Assembly: GCA_022601195.1 (NCBI GenBank)
Contig: JAHZIX010000040.1
Coordinates: 155,020-219,019 of the forward strand
Length of the DNA stretch: 64,000 bases
Direction of reading: 5' to 3'
Source of the DNA: Deltaproteobacteria bacterium
GTDB taxonomy: Bacteria; Acidobacteriota; Thermoanaerobaculia; Multivoradales; JAHZIX01
Part shown: piece by piece, positions 53,501 through 63,700 of the stretch
Position numbering within the stretch: the stretch's first letter is position 1
Layout of the letters: each line of letters opens with the position of its first letter
The notes under the pieces: generated by a model
Database searches by the model: none
The model's input: only the letters and a program-made list of their open reading frames with translations
What the model was told of the DNA's origin: nothing
Made by a program: the position numbers and the translations under genes

Positions 53501-53998
53501 CCGCCAATGTTCCTGAGCAGCGTCAGGGCCTACACTCGACTTGCCCTGCAGCTCAGCCCAAGCCAACTGCCCAGCTTGGAAAGCCTCCAGGAAGGCGGCT
53601 GGGAATAGAGGGGTGACCCGCCCTTCCCAGGAACCTCTATCGAGAAGCCAAGAGGTTTTTCGCCCTGCTCGCTCGCCGAAGAGTTCCACCGGGCCACGGC
53701 GGGACTGTTCCATCTCCACCACCCACCAATCAAAAGGGTCTCGAAGTTCCCCTTCTTGTGAAGCAGCCCTCCCAAGGAAGTCCTTTTGGCGGCGCCAGGA
53801 AGTCAGTCGATCCCCGGCTTCGAGCCCCGCTCGGTCCAAAGCAAATCCAGGCTCGACCTTCTCGACCAGGACTCCTTGGAGATTTTCGTCTGCCATTTCG
53901 TGCCGTGGTGTGCCGCAACCCACTAGCCCAAAGGCAACCACAAAGAGCAGGAGAAACCCGTTCCAACTCAAGAGTGCCCCGTTGAATCGATACCCCAT
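50516..53998 (-). CDS. PDZ-TPR-CHAT lipoprotein (caspase-like protease)
   Basis: This 1160-residue protein has a lipobox VVAFGLVGC (Cys28), then a PDZ-like region (about 40-110, VLVEKVEPGFALDRAGLEAGDRL), many TPR units (about 150-640; GEARVAHNLSIIHSMRGNLMAS, GLPEAHSLRNLGILALEDGDLDEA), a helical linker, and a C-terminal CHAT domain (about 770-1160). The catalytic dyad is present: H1006 in IHFATHGFTDD and C1057 in LSACQTGLGEVMGGEG. CHAT proteases are caspase relatives used in defence and regulated proteolysis. As a lipoprotein this one would lie on the envelope, its target presumably recruited by PDZ/TPR. ATG 53998 has GAGGA 6-7 nt upstream. The alpha-2-macroglobulin gene lies upstream, separated by a HEAT-repeat remnant. 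Confidence 0.88.
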   Translation of the reverse strand: MGYRFNGALLSWNGFLLLFVVAFGLVGCGTPRHEMADENLQGVLVEKVEPGFALDRAGLEAGDRLTSWRRQKDFLGRAASQEGELRDPFDWWVVEMEQSRRGPVELFGERAGRKTSWLLDRGSWEGRVTPLFPAAFLEAFQAGQLAWAELQGKSSVGPDAAQEHWRKLEASESNRSQRAWLAWRLGDGWRDRQQWEAAEESYQFALELVQRPEARLPIWRSLAGSYRGKRDFALAREATGKMKELCRALGEDSLCLAHVATYSGYVAVDSSSFEEAKRNFDDSMARLERWAPGSFGVADNLRGLGVIQARRGNLNLAEELWVEAREVFQSLGKDSLGEARVAHNLSIIHSMRGNLMASREAAYEALRIHRARDPESLWIAHSLGILGIVAKDRGDLVEADRYAKQAMEFWEGRKQQTLTAGIIHNNRGVVLAERGDLKGASKHLLRSLEITQSLVPDGIEVALCYSRLGELARSAGDFPLAQSYLHRDLELQERIAPRSLSIADTLESLGLLSSDLEEPEAAKAYHLRALDIRQEAVPGGLPEAHSLRNLGILALEDGDLDEARKLQADALEIYRELVPESEEAAETWLELAKIARASKAPQGIRQLTERALGAMEEVSYRIGKSQMSRLRFRGKKKTFFDQAVLLLLQSDSPREAFHVLERSRSRTFLEMLAERELIFSAELPEELDRERRQLAIRFDQAQEQLFALGRKRNREQVEGIQAQLAALRGEADDLEERIRIRSARLAGLQYPVPLDFRGVRDTLDGGSVMVAFHVSEDRVHVFVVVPGRELTVHHIPLGEKRLRGEIAQFRQALEETDEAGLDRQIWYARHLYQQLLEPVESRLADARRIVLLPDGPLHYLPFGALIRDDPAAPLGRLYLAQWKPLHLAASATVYGELKKDRQRGFPGGRKAEPIAVAAVGDPVYQRLRGGGDSSGNLAEERLRSVTERGFFDWVSLPHSRREAQRISELYSQSQLYLGSEATEDLVKGRLVDGLGTGSKVIHFATHGFTDDRMPMNSGLVFSTPETFSENQENGLLQVWEIYQSVRFDADLVVLSACQTGLGEVMGGEGLVGLTRAFQFAGARSVLASLWNVADEATAELMIRFHQHLSSGETKDAALRLAQMDLAQGPVTFEGTDGKSVTRDFTSPYYWAAFQLMGDWQ

Positions 53999-54074
53999 TC
54001 GATGTCCTCGTTTTTCGGCTCCAAGGAGCCGGGCCCAATCGAAACTTCACCACCCCTTGAGATGGCTACTCCCA

Positions 54075-54405
54075 TCAAAGCGAAACGGGATCGAGATTGC
54101 AAGGGATCAACATTTCGCCCCCCCTCGAAGGCGCCAAGAGGAGATCTATCGATGGGTTGACGCGAGCCGGATCATGGCTCCCAGCAAGCGCAACCACCAC
54201 AAATTTCCTCACTTCCGGCGATGGGCTTTGAACACTCTGCTGCCAATGGAGGCTCTGAGGTTTGAATCGGTGCAGCCAACGCTCGGCCTCGCGCCGCACA
54301 TCCGCATCGAAATCTTCCAATTTCGCCGGAACGATTTCCAAAGCCTGCGGTGAGCCGATCCCTCCCAGGACGGTCGCGGCAGCCGAGCCTCTACTCCCCC
54401 ACGAT
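54075..54405 (-). pseudogene. HEAT-repeat gene remnant
   Basis: In the gap between the alpha-2-macroglobulin and CHAT genes, one frame encodes SAAATVLGGIGSPQALEI, then LEDFDADVRREAERWL, the classic HEAT/PBS-lyase repeat pattern, and a second partial unit (VRKFVVVALAG). It has no ATG or GTG; only a TTG (54341) inside the first repeat could start it. It begins inside the last codons of the macroglobulin gene in another frame. It appears to be the 3' end of a HEAT-repeat gene whose 5' part has been lost. Confidence 0.45.
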
Positions 54406-57400
54406 CTTCAGCATCGCACCGCTGGAGTAGGCGGCAAACTCAGGGGCGTACATGGGCTGTACCGTGGCGGGTCCGACTCGAAAGCTGCCGGCGAGGCTGG
54501 CCCGCAGACGGTATTTGAAGGTGAACTCGCCCACCGGTAGGGAATCGAAGAAGAAGTTTGTTCCGCTGTCACGGATTTCCTCGTACCAACCGATACCCAG
54601 ATTCCATTTGTAGCTCGATGCCACGCTCTCCGGCTCGAATCCTGCGCCTCGGGGATCTCGCAAATGAACGTATTCCAAAGCGTGCTTGCTGCGCAGAGAT
54701 AGGTGGACCTCTACCTGGTCTCCGGGTGTCAGGGGAGCCCCTTCCTCCAACGGACGGAGGGTCCATTGATCACCGGAGCGCTGGCGCTTGTAGAAGCGGC
54801 GAGTCACCTGGAGAAAATCTCCTCGCGACTCCTCCGGCAAGCGCTCGGTGGAAAAATGCCAGGTAGCGGAAGCGAACATCAGCCCCTTCCCCTCCTTGCT
54901 CACTTCCACCGTAGCCATGGTCTCCGGGTCCAAGTCGGCTCCGGCTACGACGATCTGGTTGTTGTCCCCGGTGTAGGCGTTCGGTTCAAAAACCAAGGTT
55001 TCAGTGCGTGGCCCCACGGCCACCGTCGCTTGCTCTCGAACCCCCAGGGCCCCTTCTCGATCCAGGTAGTAGACCAAGGAATGAAGGACTTCTGCCGTCG
55101 CCCGAGTGCTCTGCCAATGGTTGAGTTTCTTGTTGAGTAGCAGCCAGTGGACCAACCCATGGCGACGATCATCCAGCGGATCCAACTCGGAGAGGGCGCG
55201 CAGGGCGAAGGCATGGGTCTCCGTGGTGTCGTTGTACCAAAGCCAGCTTCGGTCTTCGGGAGCCCAGAAGGTCCCCTCGTCCTGCGTAGTCTTGGCGGAA
55301 TCCATGATGCTGTCAAACACCAACCGAGCGTCGGCAGGGCGGTCGGCCCGGTGGAGAGTGAGAGCCAGGTAGGCCTTGAGCAAGGGAGAGTGCCTCTTCC
55401 AATGGCGGAAAGAGAAGCTCAGCATGCGCTGCCGGTCGTCCGCCGTGAACACCCCACCGGTCCAGCTTTCGTCGGGATAGCTGGAAAGTACGTAGCCGAG
55501 AAACGTCACGAACTCCCAACAGCAATCTTGGTCCACCATGCTGCGGGCCACGGTATCCACGTAATGGCGATGGAGATAGGCCCAGGCTTGTTGCACCATG
55601 GGCTGGGGTACTTCGACGCCAAATTCCAAGGCACGGGAGAATCCTTGCAGGAGGTAAAGAGTCATGTAGGGGGAAGGCGGGCCGCCGGGCCACCAAGGGA
55701 AGGCTCCCAAGGAGGTTTGGGCCTTTTCTAGCTTCGCCAGAGAGGAGCGCCGCTCCGCCTCCGCGATGCGAGGATCGAGAACATTGGCGAGCTTGTCCGC
55801 AGGTTCCGCTCCGCCTCGAGCCTCCATCAGCCAGGGAGTCTCCTCCAGCGCCATCTTGCGATTCGCATCGGCGTCGTCCCAGCGCTCCAGGCGAGTCTCC
55901 CGAGCGGAGAGCTCCTTGGCCATCTCGGCCACCGCCGGGTATTGGCGGTACAGGCTGGAGACAATGCCCGTGGAAAGGAAACGGTTCAAGGTTTGCTCGG
56001 TGCATTCGTAGGGGAAATTCACCAGATATGGCAAGGCGTTCAAGACGCTGTAGAAGAGCTGCACATCCAAGGTGACGACCATCTGGTCATCGATACGAGT
56101 GGGATCGTCGTTGGCTGCCAGGTCGGCGAAATGGAGCTGCCGGGTCTCCCCTTCCCGCAGGGCCGCGAAACGACTCTGCAAGAGATGGAGTCGGCCGGGA
56201 AGCACCGGCAGGGGCCGTAGCTCGCCATCGCTGAAGGAACCAGCCCGCCCCAGGACCTTGAAAGCGACGGTACCGACACGGCTGGGGACCAGGATGGGGA
56301 ACGTCAGGTCGGCGCTCCCGCCGGCCTTCACTGCAAAGGAAACTCCTTTCGCCTTTTGAGGACTGAGGCCAAAGGCACTCGCCAAGCTCTCGCCGGTCAC
56401 CGGGTCCTGGATGGCGAAATCCAGATGGCCGGAGAAGTCCTCTTCGCCAGCGTTGTTGACCACTACTTTCAGCTCCGCCTTGTCTCCTTCCCTCAGGAAG
56501 CGCGGCAAGTAGGGGCGTACCAGCAATTCCTTCACCGTCTTGGTACGTTCCTGGAGAGAGCCACCGCGAAGATCTCGGGTCACGCCCAATACCCAAACAT
56601 TCCATTCGGTGACCGAGTCGGGTATTTGAAATTCGAAGGAGACGGAGCCGTCCTCCTCGGTAAGAAGATGGGGATGCCAAAAAGCGGTCTCAGAGAAGTC
56701 GCTGCGCACGGCGTCTCCCTCTGGGCTCGCCGGGGCCAGCTCGTCTTGCTTCACGGATTTCGACTTCGGTTTGGGAACCTCCTGGCGTCCAGGGACGCTC
56801 GACACCTGCTCGCTGCTCTCCTCCAGAGCAGAAGAATCCATAGCCATGGACGCCATGGGTGCAGCGACTTGGCCGCGGAGCCGCCGATTGGCAAAGTTCG
56901 ACCGGCGTCCTAGGCCACCGATGCCGTAGCCGTCGTAGAACTTCAAGGAATCCGCTGACAGCCGCCGGGGGCGGGGAACGTAGCCAAAGCCAGTCGAGCG
57001 CTGCCAGACTTCAAAGCTGGGAGCCAAGCTCGAAGACACCCAGTTGGCCCTGGTTAGGGACGGATAGAGGGAGAGGGGGTCCATCGGTTGATGGGGTGCG
57101 AAGACGTCCAGGCTTCGGTCATACATATAGGCGAGGATTTCTGCAGCTCCCTGGGACACAGACTCTCCGTCGGCACTCTTGACTTGAACCTTCCAGGTCT
57201 CCCCGCTACCGGGCCGCAAGCGATCCCGGAAGGTGGCGAATTCGATTTTGAGCTTGCGATCATCCCAGGGAACAAAGACCTGCCCCGTGAAACCAATCAG
57301 CTGGTAGTCCCGTACCGCCGTCAGAGTCACCCCGAAACCTCCTCGATCTTCTCGGGTGATGGGAAACTCGATCAGCTGGAGCCCCTCCTGGGAGCTCAAG

Positions 57401-60400
57401 AAGCGGCGTTCCTGGCGGCGACCGGCACGAAAGGTCTCCAGCACCATCGTCTGCTGCGCGAGGCCGGAATGCACCAGCAGTCGGGCCGTCTCTCCCACCG
57501 CCACCGAAGACTTCTCCACCAAGAGCAGCCCCGGTAGGGCCAAGGGAGTTGCTCCGGGAGCGGCCACGATCAGCTCCGCCTTGGTCTCGAAAACGCCTCC
57601 GAAGGCATCTTCAGTGGTATACCGCAATCGGTAAGCCCCAGCCTCGAGAGAGGGCAAATCCAGAGTGGCTCGGCCGCTCTCATCGTGCTCGATCTCTCCC
57701 TGGGCTTGCTCGTTGCCGTCGAGCCAGCGGCTCAATTCCCGGTGAGGATCATATTGAGCATTCCAGCGGGGCCGAAGGGAATCCCCTGGAGTGCGAAAGA
57801 TCTCCTCGCCCTCTTTCTCGGGAGGTTGATGAACCAACAGGTCCCCGGGAGTCTCGGTAGTCTCGGGCTGCTGGAGATGAATGAGTCGCCACTGGCCCGA
57901 ACCGGCCCGGGGATTGCCATCCAAATCGCTCCGTAGAATCGAGACCTCGCCGGCCTCGCCGGCCAGCAAGAAAGTCTCGGTCTTGGAAATAGTGGCCTCC
58001 ACGGCAACTCGACCGAGACGAAAGGCCCGCGAGGCGGAACGGGTCTCGCCCCCGTCATCGGTCACATCCGCATCGAGGCGGTACCGGTAGGTAACCCCTT
58101 CCTCGCGATCATCCGCCTCAGGGATAAAGGTGATCTCAAAGCCTCCATCCTCCCCCAAGGAGACTTCACCGCCGGCAATGATCTCGGTCGAACGCCTCGC
58201 CCCCCACCACCAACCCCAGCGGTAGATCGGCTCCCGACTCACCCGCCAAACCACCTGCCCACTGGACACCGGCAAGCCGAAGTAATAGCGTGCCTCTCCC
58301 TTCAAGGTCGCTGCATGGTTGAGACGCAAGTTCTCCTTCGATTCGTTCACGGTGACTTCGAAGGTAGGTCGTTTGTACTCCTCCACCCGGATGCTGGTGG
58401 AGCCACCGAGGGAAGTCCTCATGGACCAAGCTCCCAAGAGCCGGCCCGTGGGGATCTCGAACTCGCCGGAAGCGGTACCAAAATCGTTGGTGGAGACCGT
58501 GTGGGATTCCACCTCCTGTCCCTGGCTGTCCATGAGGTGAACAGTCAAGGAGGTATCCGCCAAGGTCGCGAAACGACCATCGGCTCCTCGTCCCCGATAG
58601 GCCACTGCCTTCCACAAGATCTTCTGCTGAGGACGATAAGCGCTGCGATCGGTGTAGAGCAGAGCGGCGGTGGCCTCGCCCGGGTGACCTTGTTGCCGAA
58701 AATGCTTGTAGTTAGCATCCACGACGACATCGTCACCATGGGTAGCGACGAAAAAATGAGCCTGGCGCTGACGGCCCTTCAAAGGAAACCGTACCCGGCC
58801 GTCCGGCGTGCTCCGTTGGCGGTTCAGAACAGAGTGCCCCTTGCGCCAATCGGCTCGGTAGAGAAGGACTTCGGCCCCAGCCACTGGATCTCCGGACCCT
58901 CCGTCCACCACCGTCACTTCATAACCCTGGTCGTCGTCGGAGCTCAGTATTACCAACCGGGTCACCACCAAGTTGACCGCCGCTCGGCGATTGGCGCCTT
59001 CCGCGAAATCCTCCCGGGCAGAGGCTACGACGACGTACAGCCCGGGCCGCCCCATCTTCCAGAGCTCCGCCGGCGGAGAGACAAAAGTCTGGTGTTGGCG
59101 GTAGTCCAAGGTTGGAGGAAGGTCGATGGACCAAGCCGTCGAGGCCTCGTTCCCAGCCAACAGGGCATCGATCTTCTGATGGGAAGGCAACAGGTTCGAA
59201 TCTCTGGCGGAGCGTATCTGCTCCAATAGGTCCAGGTGGTAAGCGCGAAAGTAGAGGCGGCTCAAGTTCTTGTGGTCGACTTGGATAGAACGCCGACCCG
59301 GTCCATCGCTGCTCATGGAGGTCAACTTATAAAAGGGCACCTCGATGGCGGCGGCCAAGCTGCGACAGCGCTGACCGCCAATGCTCTCGGGATGAGCTTC
59401 CTCACCTTCCAGGGCCAGGCGCCGAGCTTCTACCAGAGCATCGCCAGCTTCTTTCCCTTGAACCATCTCTACCAGCGTGGACATGCCCATGGACCACCAG
59501 GGGTGGTGACGCCCCAAATCTGCCAGGCTTTTCTCGAGCTCCTTCCGTAGAGCTGCCTTCTCTTCGCTGCGGGAGAAAGAGCTCTGTAGACGGATCAACC
59601 GCTGTCGGCGAGCTTCGAAAGCTGCTTCCGGCCGGTTTCCCGCCCGGTGCCAGCCCTCCAAGTCACCTAGGATGGACCCCACCTTGGCGAGAGGATGGAC
59701 CGCCGGGTCCGTCAAGTCGATCTCCTCGGAGGTTCCAGCGACCAGGGCTTCGAAATCGAGCAGGTAAAGTTGGTTGGAATGGGTGGGCCGCCACAGGGAA
59801 GAATTGGAGAGTAGCTCGACCCACAAATAGCTCACAGCGTCCCGCAGAGTGCCGCGAATTCGCGCCGGGTAATCGTTCTGGTTGATGTACTCGCCAAGCA
59901 CCCCTAAGGACTCACTCCCCCACTCCTCCCGGCGCTGCCAAATCTCACCGTAAGCCTTCACCGCCTCTTCGGCGATCTGGTCTCGGGTCCAAGCCTTTAA
60001 GTCGACCACCTCACCGGTATCGACTCTCTCCCGCTGCCCAATCTCCCAAGAATAGGACTGCTGGTAGGTCACCAAGGAGCGAGCGTAGTAAAGCCGCAAG
60101 GCCGTCTGATAAACGGCGGATTCCGGCCAGGGCTGTTCGGCCAGAAAGCGCACCGCCGTTTCGTATCCATGCAGGGCGGTTCGAAGATTCACCACCTTGA
60201 TCAGGGCTCGTGTCCACTCTTCTTCGTCACCGGCCTCCTGGGCCGCTACCAAGAGCTGTTGGGCGACCTCCGCGGCGGCTTCGAATTTCTGCTCCGAAAT
60301 GAGCCTGTCGACCTCTTTCCAGCTTGCTTCGAATTCCACGGCCTCCCCTTTCCCAGTTGATTCCTCGAGCCCTTCGTCCGCGGATCCCTCAGAACCAGCG

Positions 60401-60549
60401 CCACTCCCTCCCCCTCCGCCGATGGACGGGAGTTTTGCCAGCTGCCCTTCCGCCTGGCCGGTACAACCGGTGCCGAACAAGGCCAATCCTGCGAGACAGC
60501 AGAAGGCGACAGAGGAGAGGGCGAGGGTCATTTGTCCATAAATGCGCAT
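54391..60549 (-). CDS. Alpha-2-macroglobulin family lipoprotein with thioester motif
   Basis: This protein has 2052 residues. The lipoprotein leader is LAGLALFGTGC. A helical N-terminal region (about 60-450) and macroglobulin domains follow, starting near NLSRLYFRAYHLDLLEQ and including VTVVDGGSGDPVAGAEVLLYR. The central A2M domain is FEFQIPDSVTEWNVWVLGVTRDLRGG, then TKTVKELLVRPYLPRFLREGD. The thioester motif is C-T-E-Q at 1516-1519 (in PYECTEQTLNRFL), then the TED alpha-toroid and the receptor-binding-like end (PMYAPEFAAYSSGAMLKIVG). Bacterial A2Ms trap attacking proteases in the periplasm through a reactive Cys-Gln thioester. ATG 60549 is preferred over 60627: AGGAG is well placed, and the lipobox then sits normally. 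Divergent from the M36 peptidase gene. Confidence 0.92.
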   Translation of the reverse strand: MRIYGQMTLALSSVAFCCLAGLALFGTGCTGQAEGQLAKLPSIGGGGGSGAGSEGSADEGLEESTGKGEAVEFEASWKEVDRLISEQKFEAAAEVAQQLLVAAQEAGDEEEWTRALIKVVNLRTALHGYETAVRFLAEQPWPESAVYQTALRLYYARSLVTYQQSYSWEIGQRERVDTGEVVDLKAWTRDQIAEEAVKAYGEIWQRREEWGSESLGVLGEYINQNDYPARIRGTLRDAVSYLWVELLSNSSLWRPTHSNQLYLLDFEALVAGTSEEIDLTDPAVHPLAKVGSILGDLEGWHRAGNRPEAAFEARRQRLIRLQSSFSRSEEKAALRKELEKSLADLGRHHPWWSMGMSTLVEMVQGKEAGDALVEARRLALEGEEAHPESIGGQRCRSLAAAIEVPFYKLTSMSSDGPGRRSIQVDHKNLSRLYFRAYHLDLLEQIRSARDSNLLPSHQKIDALLAGNEASTAWSIDLPPTLDYRQHQTFVSPPAELWKMGRPGLYVVVASAREDFAEGANRRAAVNLVVTRLVILSSDDDQGYEVTVVDGGSGDPVAGAEVLLYRADWRKGHSVLNRQRSTPDGRVRFPLKGRQRQAHFFVATHGDDVVVDANYKHFRQQGHPGEATAALLYTDRSAYRPQQKILWKAVAYRGRGADGRFATLADTSLTVHLMDSQGQEVESHTVSTNDFGTASGEFEIPTGRLLGAWSMRTSLGGSTSIRVEEYKRPTFEVTVNESKENLRLNHAATLKGEARYYFGLPVSSGQVVWRVSREPIYRWGWWWGARRSTEIIAGGEVSLGEDGGFEITFIPEADDREEGVTYRYRLDADVTDDGGETRSASRAFRLGRVAVEATISKTETFLLAGEAGEVSILRSDLDGNPRAGSGQWRLIHLQQPETTETPGDLLVHQPPEKEGEEIFRTPGDSLRPRWNAQYDPHRELSRWLDGNEQAQGEIEHDESGRATLDLPSLEAGAYRLRYTTEDAFGGVFETKAELIVAAPGATPLALPGLLLVEKSSVAVGETARLLVHSGLAQQTMVLETFRAGRRQERRFLSSQEGLQLIEFPITREDRGGFGVTLTAVRDYQLIGFTGQVFVPWDDRKLKIEFATFRDRLRPGSGETWKVQVKSADGESVSQGAAEILAYMYDRSLDVFAPHQPMDPLSLYPSLTRANWVSSSLAPSFEVWQRSTGFGYVPRPRRLSADSLKFYDGYGIGGLGRRSNFANRRLRGQVAAPMASMAMDSSALEESSEQVSSVPGRQEVPKPKSKSVKQDELAPASPEGDAVRSDFSETAFWHPHLLTEEDGSVSFEFQIPDSVTEWNVWVLGVTRDLRGGSLQERTKTVKELLVRPYLPRFLREGDKAELKVVVNNAGEEDFSGHLDFAIQDPVTGESLASAFGLSPQKAKGVSFAVKAGGSADLTFPILVPSRVGTVAFKVLGRAGSFSDGELRPLPVLPGRLHLLQSRFAALREGETRQLHFADLAANDDPTRIDDQMVVTLDVQLFYSVLNALPYLVNFPYECTEQTLNRFLSTGIVSSLYRQYPAVAEMAKELSARETRLERWDDADANRKMALEETPWLMEARGGAEPADKLANVLDPRIAEAERRSSLAKLEKAQTSLGAFPWWPGGPPSPYMTLYLLQGFSRALEFGVEVPQPMVQQAWAYLHRHYVDTVARSMVDQDCCWEFVTFLGYVLSSYPDESWTGGVFTADDRQRMLSFSFRHWKRHSPLLKAYLALTLHRADRPADARLVFDSIMDSAKTTQDEGTFWAPEDRSWLWYNDTTETHAFALRALSELDPLDDRRHGLVHWLLLNKKLNHWQSTRATAEVLHSLVYYLDREGALGVREQATVAVGPRTETLVFEPNAYTGDNNQIVVAGADLDPETMATVEVSKEGKGLMFASATWHFSTERLPEESRGDFLQVTRRFYKRQRSGDQWTLRPLEEGAPLTPGDQVEVHLSLRSKHALEYVHLRDPRGAGFEPESVASSYKWNLGIGWYEEIRDSGTNFFFDSLPVGEFTFKYRLRASLAGSFRVGPATVQPMYAPEFAAYSSGAMLKIVGE

Positions 60550-60770
60550 AGTTCTAGCTCCTGTGGTCTCTAGTTTAGACGCAGGATGATCAGGAAAAAG
60601 AAACCACTGACTAGAAAAGTCGATCATAAGTTACGGGAAAGGAAACTTGCATCACATTGTCCTCGACCCCTCCCTAAGGGGCGTGCTAGATTGACCGCCA
60701 CCTAGTCCGTCCACGGAAGCTGGCTCCCCGCCACTATGCTTCTCAATTTTTTTTAGAGAGGACCACATCG

Positions 60771-63700
60771 ATGCTCCACCCGACCTATCTTCCCGGGCGC
60801 CGAGGGCTGTGTTCAGCCGTCGCCCTGGTCGCACTCCTGGCTGGCCTGATGGCTACACCATCCTTGGCAGCTACGGATACCGACATCTTGGCCAGCGCCA
60901 CCCAGTACTTGGAAAACAACCGCCAGCAACTTGGCCTGAGCGCCAGCGACATTGAAGATGTGGAGGTGGTCAACCAATACACCAGCCGCCACACCGGCGT
61001 CTCCCACGTTTACTTTCAGCAGCGGTACCAAGGAATCAAGGTGTACAACGCTCTGCTCAACTTAAATATCACCGCTGACGGCAAGGTGATTTCCGTGGGC
61101 AATCGCTTCGTGGCCAACCTGGGGCAGTCCGTGGTGTCCGGTCGCGTTCTGCTCAGCCCCCAAGAAGCCGTCGAGCGCGCCGCCGCGGATTTGGGTATGG
61201 ACGCCCCCCGGGACCTGGTGGTCCTGGAAGAGAGCGTCTCCGGTGATCGCCAGACCCTACTTTCGGACGGTGGCATCGCCAATCAGCCGATCAAAGTCAA
61301 GCTCATTTACCAGGCCCTTCAGAACGGCGTCGTGCGCCTGGCCTGGGATGCGGAAATCGACAGCACCAACTCCCAGAACTGGTGGAGCGTGAGAGTCGAT
61401 GCCGAAAGCGGCCAGCTGCTCCACACGGATGATTTCGTCGACCAAGAGCAGTACGAGGTTTACGCTCAGCCCATCGAGAGCCCAAACCACACCACTCCCG
61501 CCCCTCCGGCAGACGCGCGCACCATCGAGGTAGACCCTTTTACACTCAGCTCCGCTTCTCCCTTCGGCTGGCATGACACCAGCGGCGCCGCCGGCGCCGA
61601 GTTCACCATCACCCGTGGCAACAACGTCCACGCCTACGCTGACCGTAACGCCAACAACGCTCCCGACACGGGAGCCGATGCGGAACCCGACGGCGGCGCG
61701 ACCTTGGATTTCACCGGTGCCCTGGTGCCCATCAACCTAGCCGGTGCCCCCAACACCTACGTTCAGGCCTCGGTAGCCAACCTTTTTTACTGGAACAACA
61801 TCATCCACGACGTGCTTTGGGAGTATGGCTTCGACGAGCCTTCCGGTAATTTTCAGGTCAACAACTACGGCAACGGCGGTCTTGGCAACGACGATGTACA
61901 AGCGGAAGGCCAGGACGGCGGTGGCAATTGCAACGCCAACTTCGGTACTCCCAGCGATGGCGCCCGCCCTCGCATGCAGATGTTCACTTGCACCAACACC
62001 AGCCCAACCCGGGATGGAGATTTCGACCATGGGGTCGTTGCCCACGAATATGGCCACGGCGTCAGCAACCGCCTCACCGGCGGCCCGGGCAACTCCGGCT
62101 GCTTGAGCAATCAGGAACAGATGGGTGAAGGCTGGAGCGACTTCTTGGGACTGATTTTCACCATGGAACCCGGCGACGTGGCCACGGACGCCCGTGGCAC
62201 CGGCACCTACCTCTTCGGTCAGGCCGCCAACGGCCCGGGCATCCGCCCAGCGCCCTACTCCACGGATTTCGGCGTCAACAACTTCACCTACGCCGGCATT
62301 ACGGGAGTTTCGGTCCCCCATGGCGTCGGCTTCGTGTGGAACACGATGATCTGGGAAATGACCTGGGAGCTGATCGCCGATCACGGCTTCAACCCAGATG
62401 TCTACGGCGACTGGACCACCGGTGGTAACAACCTGGCCTTTCAGTTGGTCATTGACGGCATGAAATTCCAGCCCTGCCTGCCCGGCTTCGTGGATGGTCG
62501 CGACGCCATCCTCGCCGCTGACGATGCTTTGACTGGAACCGGTGCCGCTGGCTCCGGCGCCAACCAATGCTCCATCTGGCGCGCCTTCGCCCGTCGAGGC
62601 CTCGGCCTCAACGCGGACCAAGGCAGCAGCGCTAGCCGCGCCGATGGCACCGAAGATTTCGTCGTGCCGCCGTTCTGCGAGAACATCGGCGCTCTGCCGG
62701 AAGCCCAAGACCTGTGCGCTGGATCCGATGCCGTCTTCAACATCGGCCTCGGCGGCATGTTCACGGCCCCGCCGGTCACCTTGACCACCAGTGGCGAGCC
62801 CGGTGCCAGCACCGTGTCCTTTGATGTCAACCCAGTTCCCGGCCCCTTGCCAGGCACCACGGATATGACCATCTCCAATACTGCGGGAGTGGCTGCCGGT
62901 CCTTATACGGTTACCGTCACCGGAACCGACACCACGCCAACGGTCTTCGACACCATGGTGAACCTGAACGTGTTCGCCGGTGCCCCGGCTGCCGGCCCAG
63001 GCCTCACCGCCCCGGCGGATGCAGCCACCGACGAGCCGGTTCTGCCGACCTTCACCTGGGCCGCTCTGGCGGACGCCACCACCTACACCTTGGAAGTGGA
63101 TGACGACCCAGGATTCGGTAGCATTGACTACACGGTTTCCGGCCTCACCGGCACCAGTCACACGGCTACCGTCGAGCTGGACTTCCTGACCACCTACTCC
63201 TGGCGAGTGCGGGGAGACAACATCTGTGGTGGCGGAGCCGATTCCGCGGTCTTCACCTTCACTACCCTATTGTTCCCGGGCGACTGCCAGCCTGGAGCCG
63301 CAGCGGTGGTCGAGTTCGAAGACGATCTCGAGGGCGGAGCAACCGGTTGGACCAGCAGTGGTGCCGGCGACACCTGGGGCTTGTCCTCGGCTCGTACCAG
63401 CAGTGGTGCCAACGCCTTCTTCGCCGTCGACCCTGTGACCCAGAGCGATCAGCGCTTGATCTCTCCGGCGATCAGTGTTCCCTCCAGCGGCTCGGACCCA
63501 ACCCTCCAATTCCAGACCTACCAGGCTTTCGAGACTCCTAACGGAGACGGTCGGTGCTGGGATGCTGGAGTCTTGGAAGTGTCCACCGATGGTGGAAGCA
63601 ATTGGAGTCAGGTACCGGGGAGCGCCTTGCTCACCGATCCCTACGACAACATCATCTGGAACGACACTCCCGGCAACAACCCCATCACCAATGACTATGG

